Shown: positions 25,522-34,523 of the stretch, piece after piece
Numbering within the stretch: the stretch's first letter is position 1
Layout: every line of letters starts with the position of its first letter
Source: Caballeronia sp. Lep1P3
Lineage (GTDB): Bacteria > Pseudomonadota > Gammaproteobacteria > Burkholderiales > Burkholderiaceae
NCBI RefSeq assembly: GCF_022879595.1
Contig: NZ_CP084265.1
Location: 1,674,001-1,738,000 of the forward strand
Direction: 5' to 3'
Length of the DNA: 64,000 bases
Notes under the pieces: model-generated
Told to the model about the DNA's origin: nothing
Seen by the model: the letters and a program-made list of their open reading frames with translations, nothing else
The model's database searches: none
Made by a program: the position numbers and the translations under genes

Positions 25522-27735
25522 TCAGCCGCCGGACGTGTCCCCGCCCTGCTCCGGCGGCACTTCGTCCGTCAGCGCTTCTTCGAGCCGGTCGAACACGCGC
25601 TTGGTCGCGCCGCGCGCCTGCAGCGCGAAGAGCAGCAGCGAGCGCCCCGTCACTTGATACACGTCGCCGCTATCGAATTGCGGCAACTCCTCGCGCACGG
25701 GCGCGTTGGTGTCGATGAGACAGCTCCACTGATCGGGACCGGGAATGTCCGGCAGCGTGAAGTCGACGACATCGTGATACGCGTTGAAAATCATCAGCAG
25801 CGTCGCGTCCGATGCCGGCTTGCGGATGCCCGTTGCCTGCGCGCGGCCATCGATCACGAGGCCGAAGCAGTGCATGCCGGGATCGTCCCATTGCTCGGGC
25901 GTGAGCGGCGTGCCGCTCGGACTCAGCCATTGCACGTCGGCCAGTTGCAGGTCTTCGCGGAATTCGCCGGTCAGAAAGCGCTGGCGTCGCAAGACCGGCA
26001 GCGTGTGACGCAGCGTCGTCAGCTTGCGCACGAATTCGGTGAGCGCGCGGCCGTCGTCGTCGATACCCTCCCAGTCCACCCAGCTGATCTCGTTGTCCTG
26101 ACAGTACGCGTTGTTGTTGCCCTGCTGCGTGCGGCCGAACTCGTCGCCGGCGAGGACCATCGGCGTGCCTTGCGAGAACAGCAGCGTCGCGAGCAGATTG
26201 CGCTTTTGACGTTCGCGCAGCGTGCGGATTTCGGCATCGTCAGTCGCGCCTTCGACGCCGCAGTTCCACGATTTGTTGTCCGAATGACCGTCGTTGTTGT
26301 TCTCGCCGTTCGCGTCGTTGTGCTTGTCGTTGTAGGAGACGAGATCGTTGAGCGTGAAGCCGTCGTGCGCGGTGATGAAGTTCACGCTCGCCCACGGACG
26401 ACGCCCGCGCTTGTTGAACTTGTCGCCCGACGCCGTGATGCGCTTCGCCAGTTCCGCCGATTCGCCCTCGTCGCCCTTCCAGAACCCGCGCACCGTGTCG
26501 CGATAGCGGTCGTTCCACTCGGCCCAGCCGGGCGGGAAGCCGCCGACCTGATAGCCGCCCGGACCGCAATCCCACGGCTCCGCGATGAGCTTCACGCTCG
26601 AGAGAATCGGGTCCTGGCGGCAACTGTCGAGAAAGCCGCCGCCTTCGTCGAAGCCATACGGCTCGCGCCCGAGGATCGTCGCGAGATCGAAGCGGAAGCC
26701 GTCCACGTTCATCTCCGTCACCCAGTAGCGCAGGCTGTCGGTGACCATCTGCAGCACGCGCGGATGCGAGAGATTGAGCGTGTTGCCGGTGCCCGTATCG
26801 TTGATGTAGTAGCGCGTCTGATCGGGCATCAGCCGGTAGTACGACGCGTTGTCGATGCCGCGGAACGACAGCGTCGGCCCGCGCTCGTTGCCTTCGGCCG
26901 TGTGATTGTAGACCACGTCGAGAATGACTTCGAGACCGGCTTCGTGCAGGCGGTCGACCATTTCCTTGAATTCCGCGACGACGCCCGGCCCGCGCGAGAA
27001 GAAGCGCGGATCGGCCGCGAAAAAGCCGATCGTGTTGTAGCCCCAGTAGTTCGTGAGGCCCTTGTCGAGCAGATAGCTGTCGTTCACGAACGCGTGAATC
27101 GGCAGCAGTTCGACCGACGTCACGCCGAGGCTCTTGATGTAGTCGACCACTTCCTTTTGGCCGAGTCCTTCGAACGTGCCGCGCATGTGCTCTGGAACGG
27201 CCGGATGCCGCTTCGTGTAGCCGCGAACGTGCGTCTCGTAGAAGATCGTGTGTTCCCACGGCACGCGAACGCGCGTCGCGTGCGTCCAGCTGAAGCTCTG
27301 ATCGACCACCTGGCATTTCTGCATGAAGGGCGCGCTGTCGCGCTCGTCGAACGTGAGATCGTCGCCTTCCGCGTTGAGCGTGTAGCCGAACACGGCCGGG
27401 TCCCATTTCAGCTCGCCGACGTGCGCCTTCGCGTAAGGGTCGAGCAGCAGCTTGTTCGGATTGAAGCGATGGCCGTTCTCCGGCTCATACGGCCCATGCA
27501 CGCGATAACCGTACACCGCGCCGGGCGCGAGACCGTGCACGTAGACGTGCCAGACTTCGTCGGTGTATTCGGGAAGCTCGATGCGCTGCGTTTCTTTCTC
27601 GCCTTTATCGTCGAAGAGGCAGAGTTCCACCTTCGTCGCGTTGGCTGAGAACAGGGCGAAATTGACGCCCTTTCCGTCCCACGTCGCGCCAAGGGGAAAC
27701 GGGGATCCTTCGGCAATGCGGAATTCGTTCGGCAT
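25522..27735 (-). CDS. glgX: Glycogen debranching enzyme GlgX
   Basis: Alpha-amylase-family isoamylase-type enzyme that removes alpha-1,6 branches from glycogen. 737 residues from MPNEFRIAEG. Domains: N-terminal CBM48 (GSPFPLGATWDGKGVNFALFS), then the (beta/alpha)8 barrel with conserved regions DVVYNHTAEG, DGFRFDLAT (catalytic Asp), LIAEPWD (acid Glu) and FITAHDGFTL. The frame continues 60 codons upstream, but this start fits the family. No other glycogen genes are beside it. Divergent from the DUF2252 gene. Confidence 0.95.
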   Translation of the reverse strand: MPNEFRIAEGSPFPLGATWDGKGVNFALFSANATKVELCLFDDKGEKETQRIELPEYTDEVWHVYVHGLAPGAVYGYRVHGPYEPENGHRFNPNKLLLDPYAKAHVGELKWDPAVFGYTLNAEGDDLTFDERDSAPFMQKCQVVDQSFSWTHATRVRVPWEHTIFYETHVRGYTKRHPAVPEHMRGTFEGLGQKEVVDYIKSLGVTSVELLPIHAFVNDSYLLDKGLTNYWGYNTIGFFAADPRFFSRGPGVVAEFKEMVDRLHEAGLEVILDVVYNHTAEGNERGPTLSFRGIDNASYYRLMPDQTRYYINDTGTGNTLNLSHPRVLQMVTDSLRYWVTEMNVDGFRFDLATILGREPYGFDEGGGFLDSCRQDPILSSVKLIAEPWDCGPGGYQVGGFPPGWAEWNDRYRDTVRGFWKGDEGESAELAKRITASGDKFNKRGRRPWASVNFITAHDGFTLNDLVSYNDKHNDANGENNNDGHSDNKSWNCGVEGATDDAEIRTLRERQKRNLLATLLFSQGTPMVLAGDEFGRTQQGNNNAYCQDNEISWVDWEGIDDDGRALTEFVRKLTTLRHTLPVLRRQRFLTGEFREDLQLADVQWLSPSGTPLTPEQWDDPGMHCFGLVIDGRAQATGIRKPASDATLLMIFNAYHDVVDFTLPDIPGPDQWSCLIDTNAPVREELPQFDSGDVYQVTGRSLLLFALQARGATKRVFDRLEEALTDEVPPEQGGDTSGG

Positions 27736-27955
27736 GAGATGATCGACCAAGAATGACGCTCGATGCGTCGGGATGATGGGTGGCCGCATTGCACGGCGTA
27801 AGCGGAATCGCTTTGAGCAAGCACTGTGCCCGGCGCGCAGCGTGCAGGCGCGCTGCAAGCGGCGTGCGGGCAGTGTAAAAATCGACAGGCGCGCAACGTG
27901 CTCGCTCTGCTTCACCTACGATATCGCCCGCTTGCCGCGCCGAAGGAGAGCCCGC

Positions 27956-29341
27956 TTGTCCACGCGCCTCACCCCCATTTCGACGATGTCGCCCGCGAGC
28001 GGCACCGCCGACGAAAGTCGCGAAGCCGGCCGCGCGCTGCGCGACGCCATCCCGTTCGACGCGCACGCGAACTGGCAGCCCGAACCGGACCGCCCCGACC
28101 CCGTCGAGCGCGTGCTCGCGGGCAACGCCGGGCGGCAGCAGCGGCTCATCCCGCTGCGCATGGCGCGCATGGCGGAGTCGCCGTTCGCATTCCTGCGCGG
28201 TTCGGCGACCGTCATGGCGTGGGATCTGGCGAAGTCGCCCTCGATTGGGCACAACGTCATCATCGACGGCGACGCGCACGTCAACAACTTCGGTCTCTTT
28301 CGCACGCCGCGTCAGGACGTCGTCTTCGATCTGAACGACTTCGACGAAACCCTCGTCGGGCCGTGGGAATGGGACTTGAAGCGCCTCACGGCGAGCATCA
28401 ACGTCGCGGCGCGCGAAAACCGCGTGGACGGTGCTGGCCGCGAGCGCGCCGTGCGCTCGGCGTGCGCGGCGTATCGCACGTCGATGGCCGCGCTGCGCCA
28501 GGTGAGTCCCTACGACCTCTGGCACATGCGCTCCTACGCGAGCGCGCTGCACATCGATGCGCCGACGCAGCTCACCGCCGACGAGAAAGCCACGGTCGAA
28601 AAGACAGTCGAGCGCGCGATGAAGCGCTCGCACGCGACGATGCTCGCGAAAGTCGCGGAGCCCGCCGGCCAGAGCTGGCGCTTCAAGGTCGATCCGCCGA
28701 TTCTCACCGCGCTCGACGCCGCCGAGAAGAACCACGTCATCGACGGCTTGAAGGCGTATTTGCAGACCATCGCGGGCGAGTGGCGCATGATGCTCGAACG
28801 CTACGACGTGGTGGATGTCGCGCACCGCGTCGTCGGCGTGGGCAGCGTCGGCACGCGCGCCTATCTCGTGCTGATGATGGGCCGCGCGCTCGGCGATCCG
28901 CTTTTCATGCAGGTGAAGGAAGGCATCGTGCCGGCTGCGGCGCCCTTCGTTGCGCCGCTCGACGAGCCGTTTCGTCATCAGGGAAGACGCGTCGTGCATG
29001 GACAGCGGCTGATGCAAAGCTCCTCCGATGCGCTGCTCGGCTGGACGACCATCGCCGGCCGCCATTTCTACGTGCGCCAGATGAAGCAGATTCGCGGCTC
29101 GATTCCCGTCGACTGGCTGCACGGCGCGACCTTCGATCTGTACGCGTGGTGCCTCGGACTCCTGCTCGCCCGCGCGCACGCCCGCACCGGCGATGCGGCG
29201 CTCATTGCGGGCTATTGCGGCACATCGGACAAGCTCGACGCCGCCTATGCGGTCTGGGCCGAGCGTTACGGCGCGCAGACGGTCGCGGACCATGCCGCGT
29301 TCTGCGCGGCCATCAGCGTCGGGCGTGTGAAGGCGGCTTGA
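27956..29341 (+). CDS. DUF2252 family protein
   Basis: 461 residues. A TTG start at 27956 (MSTRLTPISTMSPASG) is chosen because GAAGGAGAGCCCGC sits in front of it; ATG 27986 lacks this. RIPLRMARMAESPFAFLRGSATVMAWDLA-type sequence, GDAHVNNFGLFRTP and FDLNDFDETLVGPWEWDLKRL are the DUF2252 signature, with kinase-like HXN/DxD-type loops. The family resembles aminoglycoside-phosphotransferase-like folds but its substrate is unknown. The glgX gene is divergent and may share the control region. Confidence 0.85.
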   Translation: MSTRLTPISTMSPASGTADESREAGRALRDAIPFDAHANWQPEPDRPDPVERVLAGNAGRQQRLIPLRMARMAESPFAFLRGSATVMAWDLAKSPSIGHNVIIDGDAHVNNFGLFRTPRQDVVFDLNDFDETLVGPWEWDLKRLTASINVAARENRVDGAGRERAVRSACAAYRTSMAALRQVSPYDLWHMRSYASALHIDAPTQLTADEKATVEKTVERAMKRSHATMLAKVAEPAGQSWRFKVDPPILTALDAAEKNHVIDGLKAYLQTIAGEWRMMLERYDVVDVAHRVVGVGSVGTRAYLVLMMGRALGDPLFMQVKEGIVPAAAPFVAPLDEPFRHQGRRVVHGQRLMQSSSDALLGWTTIAGRHFYVRQMKQIRGSIPVDWLHGATFDLYAWCLGLLLARAHARTGDAALIAGYCGTSDKLDAAYAVWAERYGAQTVADHAAFCAAISVGRVKAA

Positions 29342-29526
29342 AGGCGGCCTGAAGGCGGCATGAACGCGCTCGCATGCGCCTTCACGCGTCTCGTCTGAAC
29401 AGTCACGTTCCGCGCGACGCGCGAACGTATTGACTATCATTGGCATGCCCGCGAGCGAAACGTGCGGCGGTTCGTGCCGCACGGCGCTCGTCAATCGTTT
29501 CGGACTTCAACAGGAGGAAGCACCGC

Positions 29527-29970
29527 ATGAGCATGATCCAGGAATTCAAGAACTTCGCCCTCAAGGGCAACGTCATGGACCTTGCGGTCGGCGTCATCAT
29601 CGGCGGCGCGTTCTCGACGATCGTGAACTCCATCGTCAAGGATCTGATCATGCCGGTGGTCGGCCTCGCGACGGGCGGCCTCGACTTCTCCAATCTCTTC
29701 ATCCGGCTCGGTCACATTCCGCCGACGTTCAAGGGCAATTCCGATTCCTACAAGGACCTGCAGACCGCGGGCGTCGCCGTGTTCGGATACGGCTCGTTCA
29801 TCACGGTGCTCATCAATTTCATCATTCTCGCGTTCATCATCTTTCTGATGGTCAAGTTCATCAACAATCTGCGCAAGCCCGCCGAATCGGCTGCACCGGC
29901 CGCGCCGCCCGAAGACGTGCTGCTGCTGCGCGAAATCCGCGATGAACTGAAGAAGACGCCGCGCCTCTAG
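29527..29970 (+). CDS. mscL: Large-conductance mechanosensitive channel MscL
   Basis: 147-residue pentameric channel that vents solutes under hypo-osmotic shock. The N-terminal amphipathic helix [15 protein letters not shown], first pore helix [28 protein letters not shown], and second membrane helix [28 protein letters not shown] are all standard, as is the charged C-terminal bundle ([11 protein letters not shown]). Strong ribosome site AGGAGGAAGCACCGC. Confidence 0.97.
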   Translation: MSMIQEFKNFALKGNVMDLAVGVIIGGAFSTIVNSIVKDLIMPVVGLATGGLDFSNLFIRLGHIPPTFKGNSDSYKDLQTAGVAVFGYGSFITVLINFIILAFIIFLMVKFINNLRKPAESAAPAAPPEDVLLLREIRDELKKTPRL

Positions 29971-30318
29971 AGCGCGTATCGCCCTTTCGTTCGCACGCAT
30001 CGGCCATCGCTCAGGCGGCGCGCGCCGCTTTCTCGACGCGCCGCGCCCGTTTGGTTCGCCCGCCCGCTTTTTTCTTCGTGAAGGCTATTCGCGCGGCTAG
30101 CAGCAGGACTATTATTGAGACAGAAGTCGGATAGTACCCATAGAGGATACCGAGGGGATGCCAGCGGGCCGCCAATTGGTCACCGGCACGATTCGTGCGC
30201 TCCGGATGCGTATCGGCGATGAGCCGGTCGGGCGTCCTGAAGGCCGATTCACCGTGACCCGATCACATCGATGCGCTATAAAAGATCGACGTGCGGCACG
30301 CAGAACGGGAGTGGCCGC
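29971..30318. other. Region after mscL, no convincing gene
   Basis: 348 bases. A minus-strand frame from a TTG at 30175 to 30011 (54 codons) would give a single membrane segment and a Lys/Arg-rich tail (FTKKKAGGRTKRARR), but codon use is not typical and no good ribosome site is present; see findings. Otherwise nothing was recognised. Confidence 0.5.
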
Positions 30319-30810
30319 ATGAGGACGCTGCGTTTCTTGCAATTCTTTTTCAGGCGAGTTTTTATGTCCTTCCCGAAAAAGCGTAGACGCGTGAAGGCCG
30401 ACGGCGATGAGTCTTTCCTCGCCGTGCTGCGGCATTTCAAGCCGTTCGGTCAGCTCGACACCAAGATTGCACGCGCTCGCGCGCAGGACGAACCGGTGCT
30501 GTATGCACACGTATTGCCGGGGCTCGACGTGCTCCTGTGCAGCGTGCGCGGCGCGCAGCCGCCGTATCCTGCCATCGACGAACTGCACAGGCGCTGCGTC
30601 GAATCCATCACGAATGCGCTCGAGCAGCCGCTCGACGGGCTCGAGAACGGCGGCTACTGGTACGAGGCGAACGGCTTCGGCTTTCTCGTGTTCGCGAGCC
30701 GCGCCCGCACGCAGATTCTGAGCGAGTTCGGCGCGACGGTGACAGCGCGCAGGCGTCGCGGCACGCGCCGTCAGGATGCGGGCGACGCCGCTTCGCGCCC
30801 GCTGCGCTGA
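30319..30810 (+). CDS. Hypothetical protein (163 aa)
   Basis: Start set at ATG 30319 (MRTLRFLQFFFRRVF), which follows GGGAGTGGCCGC; ATG 30364 (MSFPKKRRRVKAD) is also plausible. The core has DEPVLYAHVLPGLDVLLCSVRGAQPPYPAIDELHRRCVESI and a C-terminal basic tail (ARRRRGTRRQD). It has an alpha/beta look and no signal peptide if the later start is used. No family recognised. Confidence 0.6.
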   Translation: MRTLRFLQFFFRRVFMSFPKKRRRVKADGDESFLAVLRHFKPFGQLDTKIARARAQDEPVLYAHVLPGLDVLLCSVRGAQPPYPAIDELHRRCVESITNALEQPLDGLENGGYWYEANGFGFLVFASRARTQILSEFGATVTARRRRGTRRQDAGDAASRPLR

Positions 30811-30999
30811 CCGGCGGACACGGTCCCTGTCCGATGCGCGCCGAAGTCCTCGACGCGCTTTCTCTTCTTTCCCGCGCTTTCCTGTCCTTTAATGGAGCTA
30901 CGCGCCCGCGCTCGTGAGCGGCGCGAGCGCATCCAGAGCCGCAATCATGGCGCGCGCCTTGCTGTAGAGCCATCCCGAGCACATCACAAGGAGAACACC

Positions 31000-31209
31000 A
31001 TGTCGGAACACGTCTATAAGCAGATCGAACTCACCGGTTCGTCGACACAATCGAGCGATGACGCCGTGCGCGTCGCGCTCTCGAAGGCATCGAAGACGTT
31101 GCGCAACATGCACTGGTTCGAAGTGACGGAGACGCGGGGGCATATCGAGAACGGGCAAGTGCTGCACTGGCAGGTGACGATCAAGGTCGGCCTGCGCATC
31201 GAGGACTGA
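31000..31209 (+). CDS. Dodecin (flavin-binding protein)
   Basis: 69 residues starting MSEHVYKQIELTGSS after AAGGAGAACACC. SSDDAVRVALSKASKTLRNMHWFEVTETRGHI with the conserved Trp (HWFEV) and the terminal WQVTIKVGLRIED is the dodecin signature. Dodecins assemble into hollow 12-mers that store or buffer FMN/FAD (or CoA). Monocistronic. Confidence 0.94.
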   Translation: MSEHVYKQIELTGSSTQSSDDAVRVALSKASKTLRNMHWFEVTETRGHIENGQVLHWQVTIKVGLRIED

Positions 31210-31233
31210 CTGCCCCCCTCGCGCTCGTAGTTG

Positions 31234-31260
31234 CAAAAAAACCGCGCCCGAAGGCGCGGT
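31234..31260 (-). terminator. Terminator of the BMP-type ABC operon
   Basis: Stem ACCGCGCC / GGCGCGGT with a four-base loop, then T7 on the minus strand. It may also slow plus-strand transcription from dodecin. Confidence 0.8.
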
Positions 31261-31286
31261 TCTCTCATGGGGCATCGGTCGTCCGC

Positions 31287-32372
31287 TTACTTCGGCAGCG
31301 AGCCGTCCACGCCTTCCACATACCAGTTGATGCGCTGCAGTTCCGGGTCCGACAGCGTCTTGCCCGCCGGAATCTTTTCCGCGCCCGACTGATCCTTGAT
31401 CGGGCCGCTGAACACGTCCCACTTGCCCGAGTGCAGTTCGTCGCGTTTCGCGGACACGGCCTGCACCGCTTTCGCCGGAATCGCGCCCGTGTTCAGGTCT
31501 TCGAGGTCCACGGCCTTTTGCGGAATGCCGAGCCAAACCGGATCGTTCTTCCACTTGCCGTCGATCACCTTCTGGATCACGTCGCTGTAATACACGCCCC
31601 AGTGCGCAACGACCGAGCCGAGATGCGCGTCGGGGCCGAACTTCTTCATGTTCGAATCCCAGCCGAACGCATGAACATGCTTTTCGTTCGCGGTGTTGAG
31701 CGTCGCGTTCGAATCCGTGTTCTGCAACAGCACGTCCGCACCCTGCCCGATCAGCGTTTCGGCAGCCTGCTTTTCCTTGCCCGGATCGAACCAACTGTTG
31801 ATCCAGATGACCTTCGTGTGGATCTTCGGATTCACCGAACGCGCGCCGAGCGTGTACGCGTTGATGTTGCGCACCACTTCCGGAATCGGCACCGAAGCGA
31901 CGAAACCGAGCGTGTTCGTCTTGGTGACGTAGGCTGCGGCGACGCCGGCGAGGTAGGCGCCCTGATACATGCGCACATCATAGGTGCCGAAGTTCTTCGC
32001 CTTCTTGAAGCCGGTCGCGGTCAGGAAGATCGTGTCGGGAAAGTCCTTCGCGACCTTCAGCGCGAAATCCTGATAGCCGAAGCTCGTGGCGAAGATGACC
32101 TTGTTGCCCTTGTTCGCGAGATCGCGGAACACGCGCTCCGAATCCGCGGACTCGGGTACGTTCTCCACGCGCGTGATCTTGATCTTGTTGCCGAACTTCG
32201 CTTCGGCCTCCTTGCTGCCTGCGTCGTGCGCGAAGGTCCAGCCCGCATCGCCCGGATTGCCGAGATAGACGAACGCGACGCCCGGCGCATCGGCGGCTTG
32301 CGAGCTTGCGGCCGCCAGCGTGGCGGACAGCGCGACAGTGGCCGTGATCGCCTTCAGCCAAGGTTGATTCAT
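31287..32372 (-). CDS. BMP-family ABC transporter substrate-binding protein (nucleoside/purine)
   Basis: 361 residues after GAGGAGAATCACACG. Signal peptide with cleavage after AAASSQA. GVAFVYLGNPGDAGWTFAHDAGSKEAEAKFGN is the classic BMP/Med/PnrA opening, and LGARSVNPKIHTKVIWINSWFDPGKEKQAAETLIGQGADVLLQNTDS continues the family. These periplasmic proteins bind nucleosides or purines. Last gene of the operon (ATPase, permease, permease, SBP). A location beside purine-degrading genes supports a purine ligand. Confidence 0.92.
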   Translation of the reverse strand: MNQPWLKAITATVALSATLAAASSQAADAPGVAFVYLGNPGDAGWTFAHDAGSKEAEAKFGNKIKITRVENVPESADSERVFRDLANKGNKVIFATSFGYQDFALKVAKDFPDTIFLTATGFKKAKNFGTYDVRMYQGAYLAGVAAAYVTKTNTLGFVASVPIPEVVRNINAYTLGARSVNPKIHTKVIWINSWFDPGKEKQAAETLIGQGADVLLQNTDSNATLNTANEKHVHAFGWDSNMKKFGPDAHLGSVVAHWGVYYSDVIQKVIDGKWKNDPVWLGIPQKAVDLEDLNTGAIPAKAVQAVSAKRDELHSGKWDVFSGPIKDQSGAEKIPAGKTLSDPELQRINWYVEGVDGSLPK

Positions 32373-32471
32373 CGTGTGATTCTCCTCATCGATGTTGTGA
32401 TTCGAGACGGGTAAGCCGTGACCGAGTGTCGTCGGCCAAAAATGTGAGCGATACAGCCGCGAAGCGCGCGC

Positions 32472-33401
32472 TCAGTTCGCCCCGAAGAAGGGCTTGCCGA
32501 GCGATGCCGGCGCGTTGAGCTTGATCGTGTTCGGATTGCGCGAAATCAGCACGAGCACGACGATGGTCGCGAGATACGGCAGCATCGCGAGAAACTGCGT
32601 CGGCACCGGCACGCCGATGGCCTGCGCGTAGAACTGCAGCGCCATGACCGCGCCGAAAAGCAGCGCGCCGATCAGAAGACGCCCGGGCCGCCACGTCGCG
32701 AAGACGACGAGCGCAAGCGCGATCCAGCCGCGCCCCGACGTCAGTTGCTCCTGCCAGACGTGCAGATAGACGATCGAGTAATAGCCGCCCGCGATGCCCG
32801 CCATGCCGCCGCCGAAGAGCGTCGCGCCATAGCGCACGCCGACGACCGGAAACCCGACCGAATGCGCGACCGCCGGCGATTCGCCGACCGAGCGCAACAC
32901 GAGCCCCGCGCGCGTCTTGTACAGGAACCAGCCGAGCAGCCCGAACATGACGAACGCGAGATAGCCGAGCGGCGTGAGCGAGAAGATCGCGGGGCCGAGG
33001 ACGGGAATCGACGAAAGACCGGGAATGGGCATCACGTCGATGGTCGCGCGCACCGCAGCCGACGTGTACGGCTTGCCGACATACGCCGAAAAGCCGATGC
33101 CGAAGATCGTCAGCGAAAGGCCGGTGGCGACCTGATTCGCGAGCATCGTGATGGTGAGAAAGCCGAAGAGCAGCGCCATCGCGAGCCCGGCGAACACCGA
33201 CGCGACGACGCCGAGCCACGGACTGCCGGTGACGGCCGTCACCGCGTAGCCCGTGACCGCGCCCATCAGCATCATTCCTTCGACGCCGAGATTGAGCACG
33301 CCCGACTTCTCCGCGACGAGTTCGCCCGCGCCCGCGTACATCAGCGGAATCGCCGCGACGACCGCGCTCGACGCAAGATTGCTGGCTTGATTGATATCCA
33401 T
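32472..33401 (-). CDS. ABC transporter permease (YufQ/BmpG-like)
   Basis: 309 residues, about eight membrane segments. NLASSAVVAAIPLMYAGAGELVAEKSGVLNLGVEGMMLMGA is the signature of the branched-chain-type permease of nucleoside importers. Begins 13 bases after the partner permease stop. Pairs with 33415-34521 to form the channel. Confidence 0.92.
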   Translation of the reverse strand: MDINQASNLASSAVVAAIPLMYAGAGELVAEKSGVLNLGVEGMMLMGAVTGYAVTAVTGSPWLGVVASVFAGLAMALLFGFLTITMLANQVATGLSLTIFGIGFSAYVGKPYTSAAVRATIDVMPIPGLSSIPVLGPAIFSLTPLGYLAFVMFGLLGWFLYKTRAGLVLRSVGESPAVAHSVGFPVVGVRYGATLFGGGMAGIAGGYYSIVYLHVWQEQLTSGRGWIALALVVFATWRPGRLLIGALLFGAVMALQFYAQAIGVPVPTQFLAMLPYLATIVVLVLISRNPNTIKLNAPASLGKPFFGAN

Positions 33402-33414
33402 CTTCGTGTTCTCG

Positions 33415-34521
33415 TTATGCGGCGTGATGCGCGCTCGTGCGGCGCCTGATGCGGTAGTTCACGAACAGGTCGCAGCCGAGCAGACAGAAAAGCAGCAAGC
33501 CCTGGAACACGCCCGCGAGCGCTTGCGGCAGTTGCAGCGATGTCTGCACCGCCTCGCCGCCGAGATACAGCAGCGCCATCAGGAGACTCGCGAGCACGAT
33601 GCCCACCGGATGCAGCCGCCCGACGAACACGACGATGATCGCGGTGAAGCCGTAGCCCGGCGACCAGCCTGCCTGAAGCTGGCCGATCGGCCCGGCGACC
33701 TCCCCCATCCCGGCCAGCCCCGCTAGAGCGCCGGACAAGAGCAGCGAGGTCCAGATCGTCTTCTTGTCGGAAAAGCCCGCGTAGCGCGCGGCGAGCGGCG
33801 CGAGACCGCCGACGTTCATGCGAAAGCCCGCGAAACTCTTGCGCATGAAAAGCCAGACGAGGGGTATCGCGATCACCGTCAGGAACACCGACGCGTTGAT
33901 GCGCGTGCCCTTGAGCCACGTCCAGTGCCAGTCGCCGTAGAGACGCGGGAAGAGCGCGTCGTCGGCGAACATCGCGGAAATCGGGAAGTTCATGCCTTCC
34001 GGATCGCGCCACGGCCCGCTGACGAGATAAATGAGCAGTTGCGTCGCGACGTAGGTGAGCATGAGGCTCGTGAGAATCTCGTTGGTGTTGAAGCGGCTCT
34101 TGAGCAGCGCGGGAATCGCCGCCCACGCCATGCCGCCCACGACGCCGCCCGCGACCATGAGCGGCAGCGTCCACCAGCCGGACGCGTCGCCCGCATGGAT
34201 CGCGATGCCGCCCGCCACGATGCCGCCGAGCAGCATTTGCCCTTCCGCGCCGATGTTCCACACGTTCGCGCGATACCCGAGCGCGAGCCCGAGCCCGATC
34301 AGGCACAGCGGCGACGCCTTCAGCACGAGTTCGGACCAGCCGTTCACGGTCGAAAGCGGTTCGATGAAGAACGCGTGCATCGCGCGCAGCGGGTCCTGCC
34401 CGACCACGCTAAAAATCAGAAAGCCGATGACGAGCGTGGCCACGGCGGCAATCACCGGCACGGCGAGCTGCATGACGCGCGAGGGCGTCGGGCGCGCTTC
34501 GAGTCGATAGGGAACGATCAT
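33415..34521 (-). CDS. ABC transporter permease (YufP/BmpF-like)
   Basis: 368 residues. Hydrophobic segments begin at about residue 20. LCLIGLGLALGYRANVWNIGAEGQMLLGGIVAG and FNTNEILTSLMLTYVATQLL are family landmarks. Two bases separate it from the ATPase stop, so translation is coupled. Second channel subunit of the purine/nucleoside importer. Confidence 0.92.
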   Translation of the reverse strand: MIVPYRLEARPTPSRVMQLAVPVIAAVATLVIGFLIFSVVGQDPLRAMHAFFIEPLSTVNGWSELVLKASPLCLIGLGLALGYRANVWNIGAEGQMLLGGIVAGGIAIHAGDASGWWTLPLMVAGGVVGGMAWAAIPALLKSRFNTNEILTSLMLTYVATQLLIYLVSGPWRDPEGMNFPISAMFADDALFPRLYGDWHWTWLKGTRINASVFLTVIAIPLVWLFMRKSFAGFRMNVGGLAPLAARYAGFSDKKTIWTSLLLSGALAGLAGMGEVAGPIGQLQAGWSPGYGFTAIIVVFVGRLHPVGIVLASLLMALLYLGGEAVQTSLQLPQALAGVFQGLLLFCLLGCDLFVNYRIRRRTSAHHAA

Positions 34522-34523
34522 GC

